Part shown: positions 17,400 through 25,616 of the stretch, in pieces
Layout: the number at the start of each line of letters is the position of its first letter
Numbering within the stretch: the stretch's first letter is position 1
DNA from: JAJYLM01 sp964547905
GTDB taxonomy: Bacteria; JAMCPX01
Length of the DNA stretch: 64,000 nucleotides
NCBI GenBank assembly: GCA_964547905.1
Contig: CAZJPN010000036.1
Coordinates: 9,135 to 73,134 of the forward strand
Direction of reading: 5' to 3'
The notes under the pieces: model-generated
The model's database searches: none
Seen by the model: only the letters and a program-made list of their open reading frames with translations
Told to the model about the DNA's origin: nothing
Program-made: the position numbers and the translations under genes

Positions 17400-17948
17400 C
17401 TATCCATTGGCACTGCCAATCCTTTCCGAGATTCTCTGTTCCAGTTCTTTTGCCTCATCAATCCCCTGGTTTTTTAATAAGAAACTTTTAACGGCGACCT
17501 CAACAAGTGAAGCCATATTCCGCGCGGGTCTTACGGGCAGTTTAACCAGGGGCAACTTTCTTCCAAGAATGCTGTACGTGTAAGGTTTTAAAAAGCCTCT
17601 CGCATGGCTTGATTTGTCCCAATCAATAAAGTCTATAACCATATCTATACGTTTTTTAGGGCACAGGGCTTGTTTGCCGAAATGTGATTGAACCTTGATA
17701 ACGCCCAGGCCGTGCAGCTCCATGTACCCTCTTATAAGAGGGTCGCTTTTGCCGAACAAGGTACCGTTTTCAACGCTTGTTATGACAAGGTCATCGGCAA
17801 CAAGCTTGTGATGTCTTGTTATAAGTTCAAGTGCGCACTCACTCTTCCCTATGCCGCTCTTGCCTATGAGAAGAACGCCTACCTGTTTTACCGACACAAG
17901 CACACCATGTATGCGTTCTAAAACTTTTGAATTATTTGTACCTGGCAC
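17400..17948 (-). CDS. hprK: HPr kinase/phosphorylase, catalytic domain only
   Basis: The product aligns with only the C-terminal kinase domain of HprK, which phosphorylates and dephosphorylates Ser46 of HPr. Landmarks are IHGVLVSVKQVGVLLIG, the P-loop GKSGIGKSECALEL, the DD pair in LVADDLVI, and VRPARNMASLVEVAVKS at the end, matching the family's K/P loop. The usual ~130-residue N-terminal domain is absent. The next in-frame ATG upstream (18017) would run 86 bases into hpf and adds sequence unlike HprK, so a GTG at 17948, overlapping hpf by 17 bases, is the likeliest start; this is not certain and no clear Shine-Dalgarno precedes it. Short HprK forms are known from alphaproteobacteria. The HPr two genes on keeps Ser46, so the pair is plausible. 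Confidence 0.82.
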   Translation of the reverse strand: MPGTNNSKVLERIHGVLVSVKQVGVLLIGKSGIGKSECALELITRHHKLVADDLVITSVENGTLFGKSDPLIRGYMELHGLGVIKVQSHFGKQALCPKKRIDMVIDFIDWDKSSHARGFLKPYTYSILGRKLPLVKLPVRPARNMASLVEVAVKSFLLKNQGIDEAKELEQRISERIGSANG

Positions 17949-18474
17949 CTGTTTCGATGAGCCCGTAATGGCCGTCGTCCCTTTTATATACCACATTGAC
18001 CCTTTCATCCCCGGCATCGAGGTAAACGAGAAAAGGGGTCTCGGATATGTCGAGCTGGAGGACCGCCTCTTCCGTGGTCATGGGTCTTACGAAGTAATCT
18101 TTCTCAGGGATTACCATTACCTCGTCTTTGTCCTCTTCTTCGTCCGCTGGCTCAGCCTGTTGGAGATGCTTCATGGAAGCTATGCCGGTGTGCTTTTTTT
18201 TCTTTTCTTTCAGTTTTGTTATCTGCTTGTCGAGTTTGTCGTAGATGAGGTCTATGGCAGCATACATATCTATGCCCCGCTCTTTTACCTGCAACTCCTT
18301 GCCCGCGGATGTGAGTGTCAGCTCAACGGTATTGTTTTTTTTCTCCTGGGTAAAAATGATATGCACCTCTATGGGTTCTTTCAGGGATTTTACCAGCTTA
18401 GTAATCTTTTCTTCTGCGTATTGCTTTAAAGCATTTGACGAGGGGATATGTCTGAAGGTTACCTGAATGTTCAT
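17932..18474 (-). CDS. hpf: Ribosome hibernation promoting factor, long form
   Basis: A 180-residue protein with an N-terminal S30AE domain (start MNIQVTFRHIPSSNALKQYA) that binds the 30S decoding region, a charged linker, and a C-terminal dimerisation domain (VRPMTTEEAVLQLDI, ETPFLVYLDAGDERVNVVYK, RDDGHYGLIE). The long form makes 100S ribosome dimers in stationary phase. It heads the PTS operon; in deltaproteobacteria it commonly follows rpoN and precedes hprK. The ATG at 18474 is preceded on its strand by AGGAGGA with a proper spacer. An AT-rich region and the promoter-associated inverted-repeat element near glyQ lie upstream. Confidence 0.95.
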   Translation of the reverse strand: MNIQVTFRHIPSSNALKQYAEEKITKLVKSLKEPIEVHIIFTQEKKNNTVELTLTSAGKELQVKERGIDMYAAIDLIYDKLDKQITKLKEKKKKHTGIASMKHLQQAEPADEEEDKDEVMVIPEKDYFVRPMTTEEAVLQLDISETPFLVYLDAGDERVNVVYKRDDGHYGLIETGARYK

Positions 18475-18570
18475 AAGAGTTCCTCCTGTACGGTTTATTT
18501 GTTCTATTCATAAGATAGGCTAACGTTAAGACAATTTCAACTGTTTTATTTGCGATTTCCAACAGGGTTG

Positions 18571-18655
18571 CCCCCGTTAGAAAACAACCCCGGCCATCGT
18601 TGGGGGCGTAGTATACAATGTGCCTGAATTAGTAAACATAAATTTTTCATCGGAG
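18571..18655 (+). repeat. Promoter-associated inverted-repeat element, copy A (degenerate right arm)
   Basis: Left arm CCCCGTTAGAAAAC (from 18572) and degenerate right arm TTTTTCATCGGAG (about 18643-18655), directly abutting a perfect TTGACA at 18656. The internal segment GTATACAATGTG (18611-18622) recurs in copy B as ATATACAATGTG. See copies B (32655), C (38671) and D (47608). Confidence 0.55.
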
Positions 18656-18683
18656 TTGACAAACCCGGCTGTTTCTGGATACC
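18656..18683 (+). promoter_or_regulatory. Probable glyQ promoter
   Basis: A perfect -35 TTGACA (18656-18661) is followed after 16 bases by GATACC (18678-18683), a weak -10. The leader to the ATG at 18706 is about 15 bases and includes AGGCGG as a Shine-Dalgarno site. The -35 directly follows the inverted-repeat element. Confidence 0.4.
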
Positions 18684-18705
18684 ATTTCTGCCTTAGGCGG
18701 ATGAT

Positions 18706-19716
18706 ATGAATATCCAGGATGTTATATTTACATTAAACAAATTCTGGTCAAGCAGTGGATGTATTGTTGATCAGCCCTATGATGTTGAGGTTGGTGCGGG
18801 AACATTTCATCCATCAACCTTTCTCAAGGTGCTTGATGCTAAGCCATGGTCAGCAGCATATGTCCAGCCTTCGAGAAGACCCACTGACGGCAGGTATGGG
18901 GAAAACCCGAATAGATTACAGCGTTATTTTCAGTATCAGGTTATTATAAAACCCCCACCATCCAATATTCAGGATATGTATCTTAAAAGCCTTAATACCC
19001 TTGGCATAAAAACAAAGGATCACGATATAAGGTTTGTCGAGGATGATTGGGAATCTCCAACACTCGGGGCCTGGGGGCTTGGATGGGAGGTATGGCTTGA
19101 CGGCATGGAGATCACACAGTTTACCTACTTTCAGCAGGCAGGCGGTATTGATCTGATGCCTGTAACGGTCGAGATTACCTACGGCATAGAACGTATCTCG
19201 ATGTATCTGCAGGGTGTTGAAAATGTGTTCGACCTGAAATGGAATAACAAGGTCAGGTACGGAGATCTGTTCAGGGAAAATGAGCGGCAGCATTCGATGT
19301 ATAACTTTGAATCCGCTGATATCGAAAGACTTTTGCTTCTCTTCAATGAATACGAGAAGGAATCTCTGAGGCTTATCAAAGAAGGGTTGTTCCTTCCGGC
19401 TTATGACTGCACGCTAAAATGTTCACACCTTTTTAACCTGCTCGATGCACGGCGCGCTATCTCGGTATCTGAAAGGGCAAGGTACATCGGGAGGGTAAGG
19501 GCAATGGCAAAGGGTGTGGGACAGGGGTATAAAGAAAGTCAAGATTCAAAATTAAAGATTCAAGATCCAAAACAGGAAAGTCAAGATTCAAAATTAAAGA
19601 TTCAAGATCCAAAACAGGAAAGTCAAGATTCAAAATTAAAGATTATAGATTCAGAATTAGAAACTCAAAACTCAAAATTAGAGATTAAAGATTCAAAAAC
19701 GAATGGTGTAAAATAA
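18706..19716 (+). CDS. glyQ: Glycyl-tRNA synthetase alpha subunit with a repeat-derived tail
   Basis: The catalytic subunit of the alpha2-beta2 enzyme. The core matches GlyQ closely: DVIFTLNKFWSSSGC, YDVEVGAGTFHPSTFL, YVQPSRRPTDGRYGENPNR, FVEDDWESPTLGAWGLGWEV, GIDLMPVTVEITYGIERI and the RRAISVSERARYIGRVR end. After GVGQGYKE (residue about 280) the normal C-terminus is replaced by about 55 residues of a 14-residue repeat (ESQDSKLKIQDPKQ) and its degenerate copies, then stop. The total is 336 residues where the family is nearer 290-300. The tail is translated from an intergenic-type repeat also found at 29229-29300. glyS follows two bases after the stop. Confidence 0.95.
   Translation: MNIQDVIFTLNKFWSSSGCIVDQPYDVEVGAGTFHPSTFLKVLDAKPWSAAYVQPSRRPTDGRYGENPNRLQRYFQYQVIIKPPPSNIQDMYLKSLNTLGIKTKDHDIRFVEDDWESPTLGAWGLGWEVWLDGMEITQFTYFQQAGGIDLMPVTVEITYGIERISMYLQGVENVFDLKWNNKVRYGDLFRENERQHSMYNFESADIERLLLLFNEYEKESLRLIKEGLFLPAYDCTLKCSHLFNLLDARRAISVSERARYIGRVRAMAKGVGQGYKESQDSKLKIQDPKQESQDSKLKIQDPKQESQDSKLKIIDSELETQNSKLEIKDSKTNGVK
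19534..19697 (+). repeat. Tandem 42-bp repeat within the 3' end of glyQ
   Basis: Units begin at 19534, 19576 and 19618. The first two are near-identical; the third decays after about 30 bases into AT-rich relatives of the same theme (TTCAAAATTAAAGATT and TTCAAGATTC blocks). The frame is kept (42 = 14 codons). Related blocks lie in the gap at 29229-29300. Confidence 0.9.
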
Positions 19717-19718
19717 CT

Positions 19719-21860
19719 ATGTCGGAGCTTTTTATAGAGATTGGTGTTGAAGAGATACCGGTTGCAGAGATAGGTCCTGCGGTAGAACATCTTTCCAATA
19801 CATTATCAGGGCTTTTTAAAAATGACGGTGTCGATTTTGGCAGCTGCACAACGTATGCTACACCGCGGAGGCTTGCCGTATGCTTTCAGGAGCTTTCCGA
19901 TAAAGGTAAGTCAGAAATCATTATCCATACAGGACCCCGGAAAGAGGCTGCATTTGATAAAGACGGCAATCCAACACAGGCTGCGATCGGATTTGCACGG
20001 TCGAAAGGTATTGACGTTAAATTACTGAAGATCGTAAAGCTCGATAAAGGCGAATTTGTTCAGGTTGAAATTAAGAAGCCCGGTGTTTTAACAAAAACCC
20101 TTATAAAAAAAGAGCTCGCCGGTGTAGCCCTCGGCATAGCCTTCAGAAAATCCATGAAATGGGACAGCGAAAATATAAGGTTCATCAGACCAATACGGTG
20201 GATGGTTGTGCTGTACAACGGCACGGTAATCCCCCTATCGATAGGCAGGGTTAAAGCGTCGGCTTATACAACGGGATTAAGAACAGGCAGTATAAAGAAA
20301 ATAAAGGTTGCTGGTTCTGACTCGTGGTTGAAAGCAATGAAAAAAGAAAAGATTCTGCCGGATGCTAAGGAGAGAAAAAACAGTATTACGGAGCAGGCAA
20401 GAGCATTGGCGAAAAGGGTAAAAGGTCAGGCGCAACCTGATATTGAATTGCTTGATACTATTACCAATCTCATAGAATCGCCGGTAGCCATTTTGGGCAG
20501 TTTTGATAAACGGTTCATGAACCTGCCGCAGGAAGTGATCATGAGCGTTATGAAGACCCAGCAGAAATACATACCTGTTGTAGATGAGAAGTTAGTGCTT
20601 ATGCCTTATTTTATAGGGATAAGCAACAATCCGTATGGTGATAAGACCGTTATCAGAAAGGGCTATGAGCGGGTGCTGCAGGCAAGGCTTGAGGACGCGG
20701 AGTTCTACTACCACCAGGACATCAAACAGCCGCTCGAGGCATACGTAGAACTCTTGAAGGGCATGACGTTTTATCCCAGGCTCGGGAGCCTTTATGACAA
20801 GACGCGGCGGATTGAAAATATAGCTTCATTTTTATGCGATGAAATTAGGGTAGATGAGGCTTTAAAGGTCGTAACCCGCGAGGCGGCAAGGCTTTGCAAG
20901 GCTGATCTCGCAACACGGCTTGTTTCCGAGTTCCCCGAGCTTCAGGGGGTTATCGGCAGACATTATATACAGTTAAAAGGTCCGTCATTGGAGTCTATTG
21001 CAGACGCAGTCTATGAGCACAACAGCAAGGAATTACCTCGAACACCACCCGGTGCTGCTGTTTCCATGGCAGACAAGATAGATACGCTCGTCGGTTTTTT
21101 TAGCATAGGTGAAGTACCTACAAGCACACAGGACCCTTATGGTTTACGGAGAGCGGCAATAGGTCTTATTAATACCGTCATTCATAAATATATAGAAATA
21201 GATATCAAAAAGCTTATAGAATTTGGTATAGAACAATACAAGGAACCTCCAAGGATGCCTGTAAGTTTTCCTTCACCCTCTACTGAATGGCAACCCCCTA
21301 ATAGGGATAGTTTAAAAAAGCTCATCTTGTCGTACCTCTATGGCAGACTGGCAGTAATTTTAGGTGAGAAATATCATACAGTAGAATCTTTTGTGGCAAC
21401 GTTAAACAAAAAAGGTAACCCCATTGACAAATTAATTAATGCAGTAATAGCAACAGAGCCTGAAAATATGCTTGAGGCTGATCGTCGAGTCTTTGCTTTC
21501 AAAGATATCGTGTTTAAGCCGGATTTTGAACCGGCCTTTCTTGCTTTTAAGAGGGTCATAAACATCTCAAAAAAACACATTGCCGGCGAGGTCAGCGGAG
21601 AGTTACTTGTAGAGCCGTCAGAAAAGGCTTTATATAACAGCTACTTGGGAATAGAGCCAAAAATTCAAACAGCACTTGCAAAAGGAAATTACATTGGCTA
21701 TATAAATTTGATTCAAAATCTGGTAGAGCCGATAAATACCTTTTTTGATAAGGTACTCGTTATGAGTGATAACGAGGAAATAAGGACCAATAGATTGAAT
21801 CTGCTTGCAAAGATTAAAAATCTTGTTATGCAGGTTTTGGATATAACTAAATTGATATAG
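19719..21860 (+). CDS. glyS: Glycyl-tRNA synthetase beta subunit
   Basis: A 713-residue beta subunit that binds tRNA-Gly and forms the active enzyme with GlyQ. The N-terminus SELFIEIGVEEIPVAEIGPA and the first-domain segments YATPRRLAVCFQEL, MKWDSENIRFIRPIRWMVVL and IMSVMKTQQKYIPV are typical. The middle HD-like domain shows RLEDAEFYYHQDIKQPLE, AARLCKADLATRLV and FPELQGVIGRHY. The C-terminal anticodon-binding DALR-like part follows GLINTVIH and ends near NLLAKIKNLV. It lies two bases after glyQ, and ppdK follows eight bases on with a GGGGG Shine-Dalgarno, so all three are probably one transcript. Confidence 0.97.
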   Translation: MSELFIEIGVEEIPVAEIGPAVEHLSNTLSGLFKNDGVDFGSCTTYATPRRLAVCFQELSDKGKSEIIIHTGPRKEAAFDKDGNPTQAAIGFARSKGIDVKLLKIVKLDKGEFVQVEIKKPGVLTKTLIKKELAGVALGIAFRKSMKWDSENIRFIRPIRWMVVLYNGTVIPLSIGRVKASAYTTGLRTGSIKKIKVAGSDSWLKAMKKEKILPDAKERKNSITEQARALAKRVKGQAQPDIELLDTITNLIESPVAILGSFDKRFMNLPQEVIMSVMKTQQKYIPVVDEKLVLMPYFIGISNNPYGDKTVIRKGYERVLQARLEDAEFYYHQDIKQPLEAYVELLKGMTFYPRLGSLYDKTRRIENIASFLCDEIRVDEALKVVTREAARLCKADLATRLVSEFPELQGVIGRHYIQLKGPSLESIADAVYEHNSKELPRTPPGAAVSMADKIDTLVGFFSIGEVPTSTQDPYGLRRAAIGLINTVIHKYIEIDIKKLIEFGIEQYKEPPRMPVSFPSPSTEWQPPNRDSLKKLILSYLYGRLAVILGEKYHTVESFVATLNKKGNPIDKLINAVIATEPENMLEADRRVFAFKDIVFKPDFEPAFLAFKRVINISKKHIAGEVSGELLVEPSEKALYNSYLGIEPKIQTALAKGNYIGYINLIQNLVEPINTFFDKVLVMSDNEEIRTNRLNLLAKIKNLVMQVLDITKLI

Positions 21861-21868
21861 GGGGTTTT

Positions 21869-24631
21869 ATGGCACAAAAGATAAAGCGCATATACTTCTT
21901 TGCAAAAGGTAAGGCTGACGGCAAAGGCGATATGAAGGATCTGCTCGGCGGTAAAGGGGCAGGCCTTGCTGAAATGACAAGGGCAGGCATACCGGTACCG
22001 CCAGGGTTTACTATTCCCACAACTGTATGTCTGGAATATTTTAGAAAAGGTATGAAAGTTCCCCCGGATTTAAAAGAGGATATCAAACAATCGATAAAAA
22101 GATTGGAGTCCGTTACAGGTAAAGGATTTGGCAATAAAGATAACCCTTTACTTGTATCCGTCCGTTCAGGTGCAAAGTTCTCAATGCCAGGTATGATGGA
22201 TACCATACTCAACCTTGGACTGAATGACCAGACCGTTTCAGGTCTGGCAGACAAAACAGGCAATCAAAGGTTTGCTTACGATAGCTACAGAAGATTCATG
22301 TATATGTTTGGCGATGTCGTACTTGGTATGGGTAAAAAGGTTTTTGAAGAGATCTTCGAGGGATATAAAAAGAAATTCAACGCAAAAGATGACACATCCG
22401 TTCCTCCGGCAGCATTAAAGTCCGTGGTAGAGGATTTTAAGAGCATTATCAAATCAAAGACAAAGATAGAATTCCCGCAGGACCCTTATCGGCAGTTATT
22501 TATGGCGATAGAGGCTGTTTTTAAATCATGGAACAATGACAGGGCAATATACTATAGAAAGCAGAACAACATACCTGAAACCCTTGGTACAGCAGTGAAT
22601 GTTCAAACAATGGTATTTGGGAATACCGGTGATAAGTCCGCAACGGGTGTAGGTTTTACCCGTAATCCTGCCACAGGAGGAAAAATGTTTTATGGTGAGT
22701 ATCTCACCAATGCCCAGGGAGAGGATGTTGTCGCAGGTATAAGGACACCAAAACCTATATCAGAGCTTGCCCATGAGATGCCTGTTGTCTTTCGGCAGCT
22801 TAGAGAGATAACGACCAGGCTCGAGAAGCACTATAGGGATGTTCAGGATTTTGAATTTACCATTGAGAATGAGAAGCTGTACATGCTTCAGACGAGAACA
22901 GGCAAAAGAACCCCTCAGGCTGCGCTGAAGATTGCTGTTGATCTGGTAAAAGAAAAGCTTATCACGAAAGAACAGGCAATAGCAAGGATAGAGCCTGACA
23001 AGCTTGAACAACTTCTTCATCCGGTCTTCGATCCAAAGGCAAAGTATGAGGTCGTTGCAAAAGGGCTTGCAGCATCACCCGGTGCAGCTTCGGGTATGGT
23101 TGTTCTTGATGCAAATAAGGCTGTAGAATGGTCTCAGAAAGGTCAGGCAGTTGTCCTTTTGAGAGAAGAAACGTCTCCGGATGACATACACGGCATGGAT
23201 GCGTCAAAGGGCATTCTTACAAGACACGGGGGTATGACATCGCATGCCGCTGTTGTGGCAAGGCAGTACGGTAAACCTGCTGTTGTCGGTTGTGAAGCCC
23301 TTGAGATCGATGAGAAAACGCATGCCGTAAAGATAGGCGACAAATTATTAAAAGAGGGTGATTATATATCAATCAACGGAACGACAGGAGAGGTAATTAT
23401 AGGAAAGATCCCATTTGTAGATCCGGGTCTTACCGGTGACTTCAAAATCATCATGACTTGGGCTGACAACATCAGAAGGCTTGGTGTAAGGGCAAATGCT
23501 GATACACCGAGGGATGCAAACAGGGCAAGGGCATTCGGTGCACAGGGTGTAGGATTGTGCAGAACCGAACACATGTTTTTTGCAGAAGACAGGATAGGGA
23601 TCATGCAGAAAATGATCCTTTCAGAAACAAGGAAAGAGAGACTCAAATTCCTTGACATGCTCCTTGTTATGCAAAGACAGGATTTTATCGGTATCTTAAA
23701 GGAGATGCAGGGCTTGCCCGTTACGATAAGACTACTCGACCCGCCACTCCATGAATTTCTGCCAAAAAGAGAAGAATTGATGGTAGAAATAACAAAGCTT
23801 GAACTACAGGGTGGGAATCAACCAGTTTTAGCAGAAAAAAAGAAACTCCTGTCAAGAGTCGAAGAGTTGCATGAATTTAACCCAATGCTCGGACTCAGAG
23901 GTGCAAGGCTTGGTATTATAATGCCTGATATAACTAGGATGCAGGTTAGGGCAATCATAGAGGCCGCATGTGAACTTATGAATCAGGGTATAAAAGTCTA
24001 TCCGGAGATCATGCTGCCTGTAATCAGTATGGTTGAGGAGATGCATGCACAAAAGACGATTGTACTGCAAACAGCTCAAGAGGTGATGAAACAAAAGAAC
24101 AAGAAGATAAAATTCATGGTGGGAACAATGATAGAATTGCCCAGGGCAGCCATAACCGCGGATGAGATTGCACGGGAGGCGGAGTTTTTCTCTTTTGGAA
24201 CAAACGATCTTACCCAGACTACGTATGGCTTTTCAAGGGATGATGCCGGAAGATTTATAAGCTTCTACAGATCTTATTCAGAGCATTGTCCTATATGCGG
24301 CGGAAGGCTGAACAAGGACGGAGTTTGTGAAGTTTGCGGTTATCATGTGACAATAAAACCGCAAAATATATTATCTTTTGATCCATTTGCAACCATTGAT
24401 GTAAAGGGTGTCGGTGAGCTTGTAAAAATAGCAGTTGAAAAAGGCAGGAAAACAAGGCCGGATATAAAGCTTGGTATATGTGGTGAGCATGGGGGTGATC
24501 CGCAAACCATTCATTTCTGTCACAATGCAGGCTTGACCTACGTAAGCTGTTCCCCGTACAGGATCCCTGTTGCAAGGCTTGCAGCGGCACAAGCATCATT
24601 GAACGACAAATTAGAAAAACATAAAAAATAA
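21869..24631 (+). CDS. ppdK: Pyruvate, phosphate dikinase
   Basis: A 920-residue enzyme interconverting pyruvate, ATP and phosphate with PEP, AMP and pyrophosphate. The N-terminal ATP-grasp domain begins near FFAKGKADGKGDMKDLLGGK and includes LVSVRSGAKFSMPGMMDTIL. The swivelling phospho-histidine domain has GILTRHGGMTSHAAVVARQ near residue 450. The PEP-binding barrel shows GVGLCRTEHMFF, FLPKREELM, NPMLGLRGARLG, MIELPRAA, FFSFGTNDLTQTTYGF and LGICGEHGGDP. A four-cysteine knuckle-like insert (CPICGGRLNKDGVCEVCGYH), not part of the classical enzyme, precedes the last barrel strands. An intrinsic terminator follows. The enzyme supplies PEP for gluconeogenesis and could feed the PTS. Confidence 0.96.
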   Translation: MAQKIKRIYFFAKGKADGKGDMKDLLGGKGAGLAEMTRAGIPVPPGFTIPTTVCLEYFRKGMKVPPDLKEDIKQSIKRLESVTGKGFGNKDNPLLVSVRSGAKFSMPGMMDTILNLGLNDQTVSGLADKTGNQRFAYDSYRRFMYMFGDVVLGMGKKVFEEIFEGYKKKFNAKDDTSVPPAALKSVVEDFKSIIKSKTKIEFPQDPYRQLFMAIEAVFKSWNNDRAIYYRKQNNIPETLGTAVNVQTMVFGNTGDKSATGVGFTRNPATGGKMFYGEYLTNAQGEDVVAGIRTPKPISELAHEMPVVFRQLREITTRLEKHYRDVQDFEFTIENEKLYMLQTRTGKRTPQAALKIAVDLVKEKLITKEQAIARIEPDKLEQLLHPVFDPKAKYEVVAKGLAASPGAASGMVVLDANKAVEWSQKGQAVVLLREETSPDDIHGMDASKGILTRHGGMTSHAAVVARQYGKPAVVGCEALEIDEKTHAVKIGDKLLKEGDYISINGTTGEVIIGKIPFVDPGLTGDFKIIMTWADNIRRLGVRANADTPRDANRARAFGAQGVGLCRTEHMFFAEDRIGIMQKMILSETRKERLKFLDMLLVMQRQDFIGILKEMQGLPVTIRLLDPPLHEFLPKREELMVEITKLELQGGNQPVLAEKKKLLSRVEELHEFNPMLGLRGARLGIIMPDITRMQVRAIIEAACELMNQGIKVYPEIMLPVISMVEEMHAQKTIVLQTAQEVMKQKNKKIKFMVGTMIELPRAAITADEIAREAEFFSFGTNDLTQTTYGFSRDDAGRFISFYRSYSEHCPICGGRLNKDGVCEVCGYHVTIKPQNILSFDPFATIDVKGVGELVKIAVEKGRKTRPDIKLGICGEHGGDPQTIHFCHNAGLTYVSCSPYRIPVARLAAAQASLNDKLEKHKK

Positions 24632-24647
24632 ACGGGTGAAAAAACGC

Positions 24648-24680
24648 AAAAGGGTTGGGCAACCAACCCTTTTGGTGTTT
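24648..24680 (+). terminator. Rho-independent terminator after ppdK
   Basis: AAAAGGGTTGG-GCAA-CCAACCCTTTT (24648-24673) is a perfect 11-bp stem with a four-base loop, followed by a T-rich tail (TGGTGTTTT). It ends the glyQ-glyS-ppdK transcript. Confidence 0.85.
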
Positions 24681-24911
24681 TAGATTTACTTTAAAATCCA
24701 TAATTCTTTAGATTAATAAGATCGTTAGCCTATATTTATTGAATAATTGTCAATATCACTTTTGGTGGGTGAAAGCACGCAGTGCATTTCCTTGGTTAAC
24801 CCAAAAATTGCATTTAAAAGATAGAGGGGATTTGTGTAGTTCGTAGATTTTCCTATTGCATTTTTTTGGATAACATCAAATTTTGAGGAAACGTTAATTT
24901 TGTAAGTTAAT

Positions 24912-24940
24912 TTGACATAAACTATATTTTTTTGTAGAAA
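24912..24940 (+). promoter_or_regulatory. Promoter of the lipoprotein gene, seven bases before its ATG
   Basis: TTGACA (24912-24917), a 17-base spacer and TAGAAA (24935-24940; four of six matches to TATAAT). The ATG at 24948 is seven bases after the -10, so the mRNA would be leaderless. The preceding 230 bases (24681-24911) are AT-rich and show no gene. Confidence 0.45.
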
Positions 24941-24947
24941 GACAAAC

Positions 24948-25616
24948 ATGCACAAATATATCAAATATAGTGCTTTAATAGGTTTATTGTTAATATCAGG
25001 CTGTATAAATGTCAAAGAGGATATAGTACTTAATCTAAACGGCTCTGGAAGTATGCATCTTGCTTATTATATACCAGAGGCACTTATGAAAGATCAAAAC
25101 AGTCTTCGCAATGCCATGGCACAAACGGGCATTGAATTCCCTTTGACGACGAAAGATTTCAACAATCAGTTTGCAGGTCTCCAAGGTGTAAAGGTTAAGA
25201 GTGTAAAGGCATTTACTGACAAAGGATATTATATAATTGACGGAATGATAGGATTTAGCAACATCAATAATTTGAAGATGAGTAATATACAATTTAACCT
25301 TAAGAAAGTTAATAAGGACAATGAATTGATAATTTCTTTAATCAATTCCATGAATAAAAAACATGAACAAACCTCAGGGACAAAAATAAATTATGAAAAT
25401 ATATTGAAGGGTACCCTTGCTAATTATGGCATAAAATTTGATGTGAGCTTTCCTACGAAGGTGATCTCAGCCAATGGTAATATACAGAGCAGGGATGTCA
25501 AGTGGGATGTGCCAATGAATGTGTTTTTAAAAAGTCAGGCAAAAGAAATGGAGTTGAGAGCTGTTTACAGCGGTACTCCCACATTCCTTGACCGGATAAA
25601 GGATTTTTTTAGATAA
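24948..25616 (+). CDS. Predicted outer-surface lipoprotein, LppM-like domain
   Basis: A 222-residue protein with a lipoprotein signal: basic start, hydrophobic core IGLLLISGC, lipobox L-L-I-S-G-C with Cys18 as the likely lipidated residue. The mature part begins INVKEDIVLNLNGSGSMHLAYYI, whose D/N-G-S-G turn resembles the LppM-type beta domain seen in many predicted lipoproteins; the rest alternates charged and beta-prone segments and ends FLDRIKDFFR. Its function is unknown. Its stop overlaps the ATG of rfbA (TAATG), so it may be coupled to the sugar-nucleotide operon. Asp or other +2 avoidance signals cannot decide between inner and outer membrane; residue +2 is Ile. Confidence 0.7.
   Translation: MHKYIKYSALIGLLLISGCINVKEDIVLNLNGSGSMHLAYYIPEALMKDQNSLRNAMAQTGIEFPLTTKDFNNQFAGLQGVKVKSVKAFTDKGYYIIDGMIGFSNINNLKMSNIQFNLKKVNKDNELIISLINSMNKKHEQTSGTKINYENILKGTLANYGIKFDVSFPTKVISANGNIQSRDVKWDVPMNVFLKSQAKEMELRAVYSGTPTFLDRIKDFFR

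Noticed and set aside
17948..18017. HprK starting at the upstream ATG at 18017
   Set aside because: That would overlap 86 bases of hpf, and the added residues do not resemble the HprK N-terminal domain.
19534..19700. Possible CRISPR array
   Set aside because: The units are contiguous 42-bp tandem copies without unique spacers and are translated in frame within glyQ.
24725..25015. Minus-strand frame over the promoter and start of the lipoprotein
   Set aside because: It covers AT-rich noncoding sequence and the promoter of the opposite gene, with no recognisable domain.
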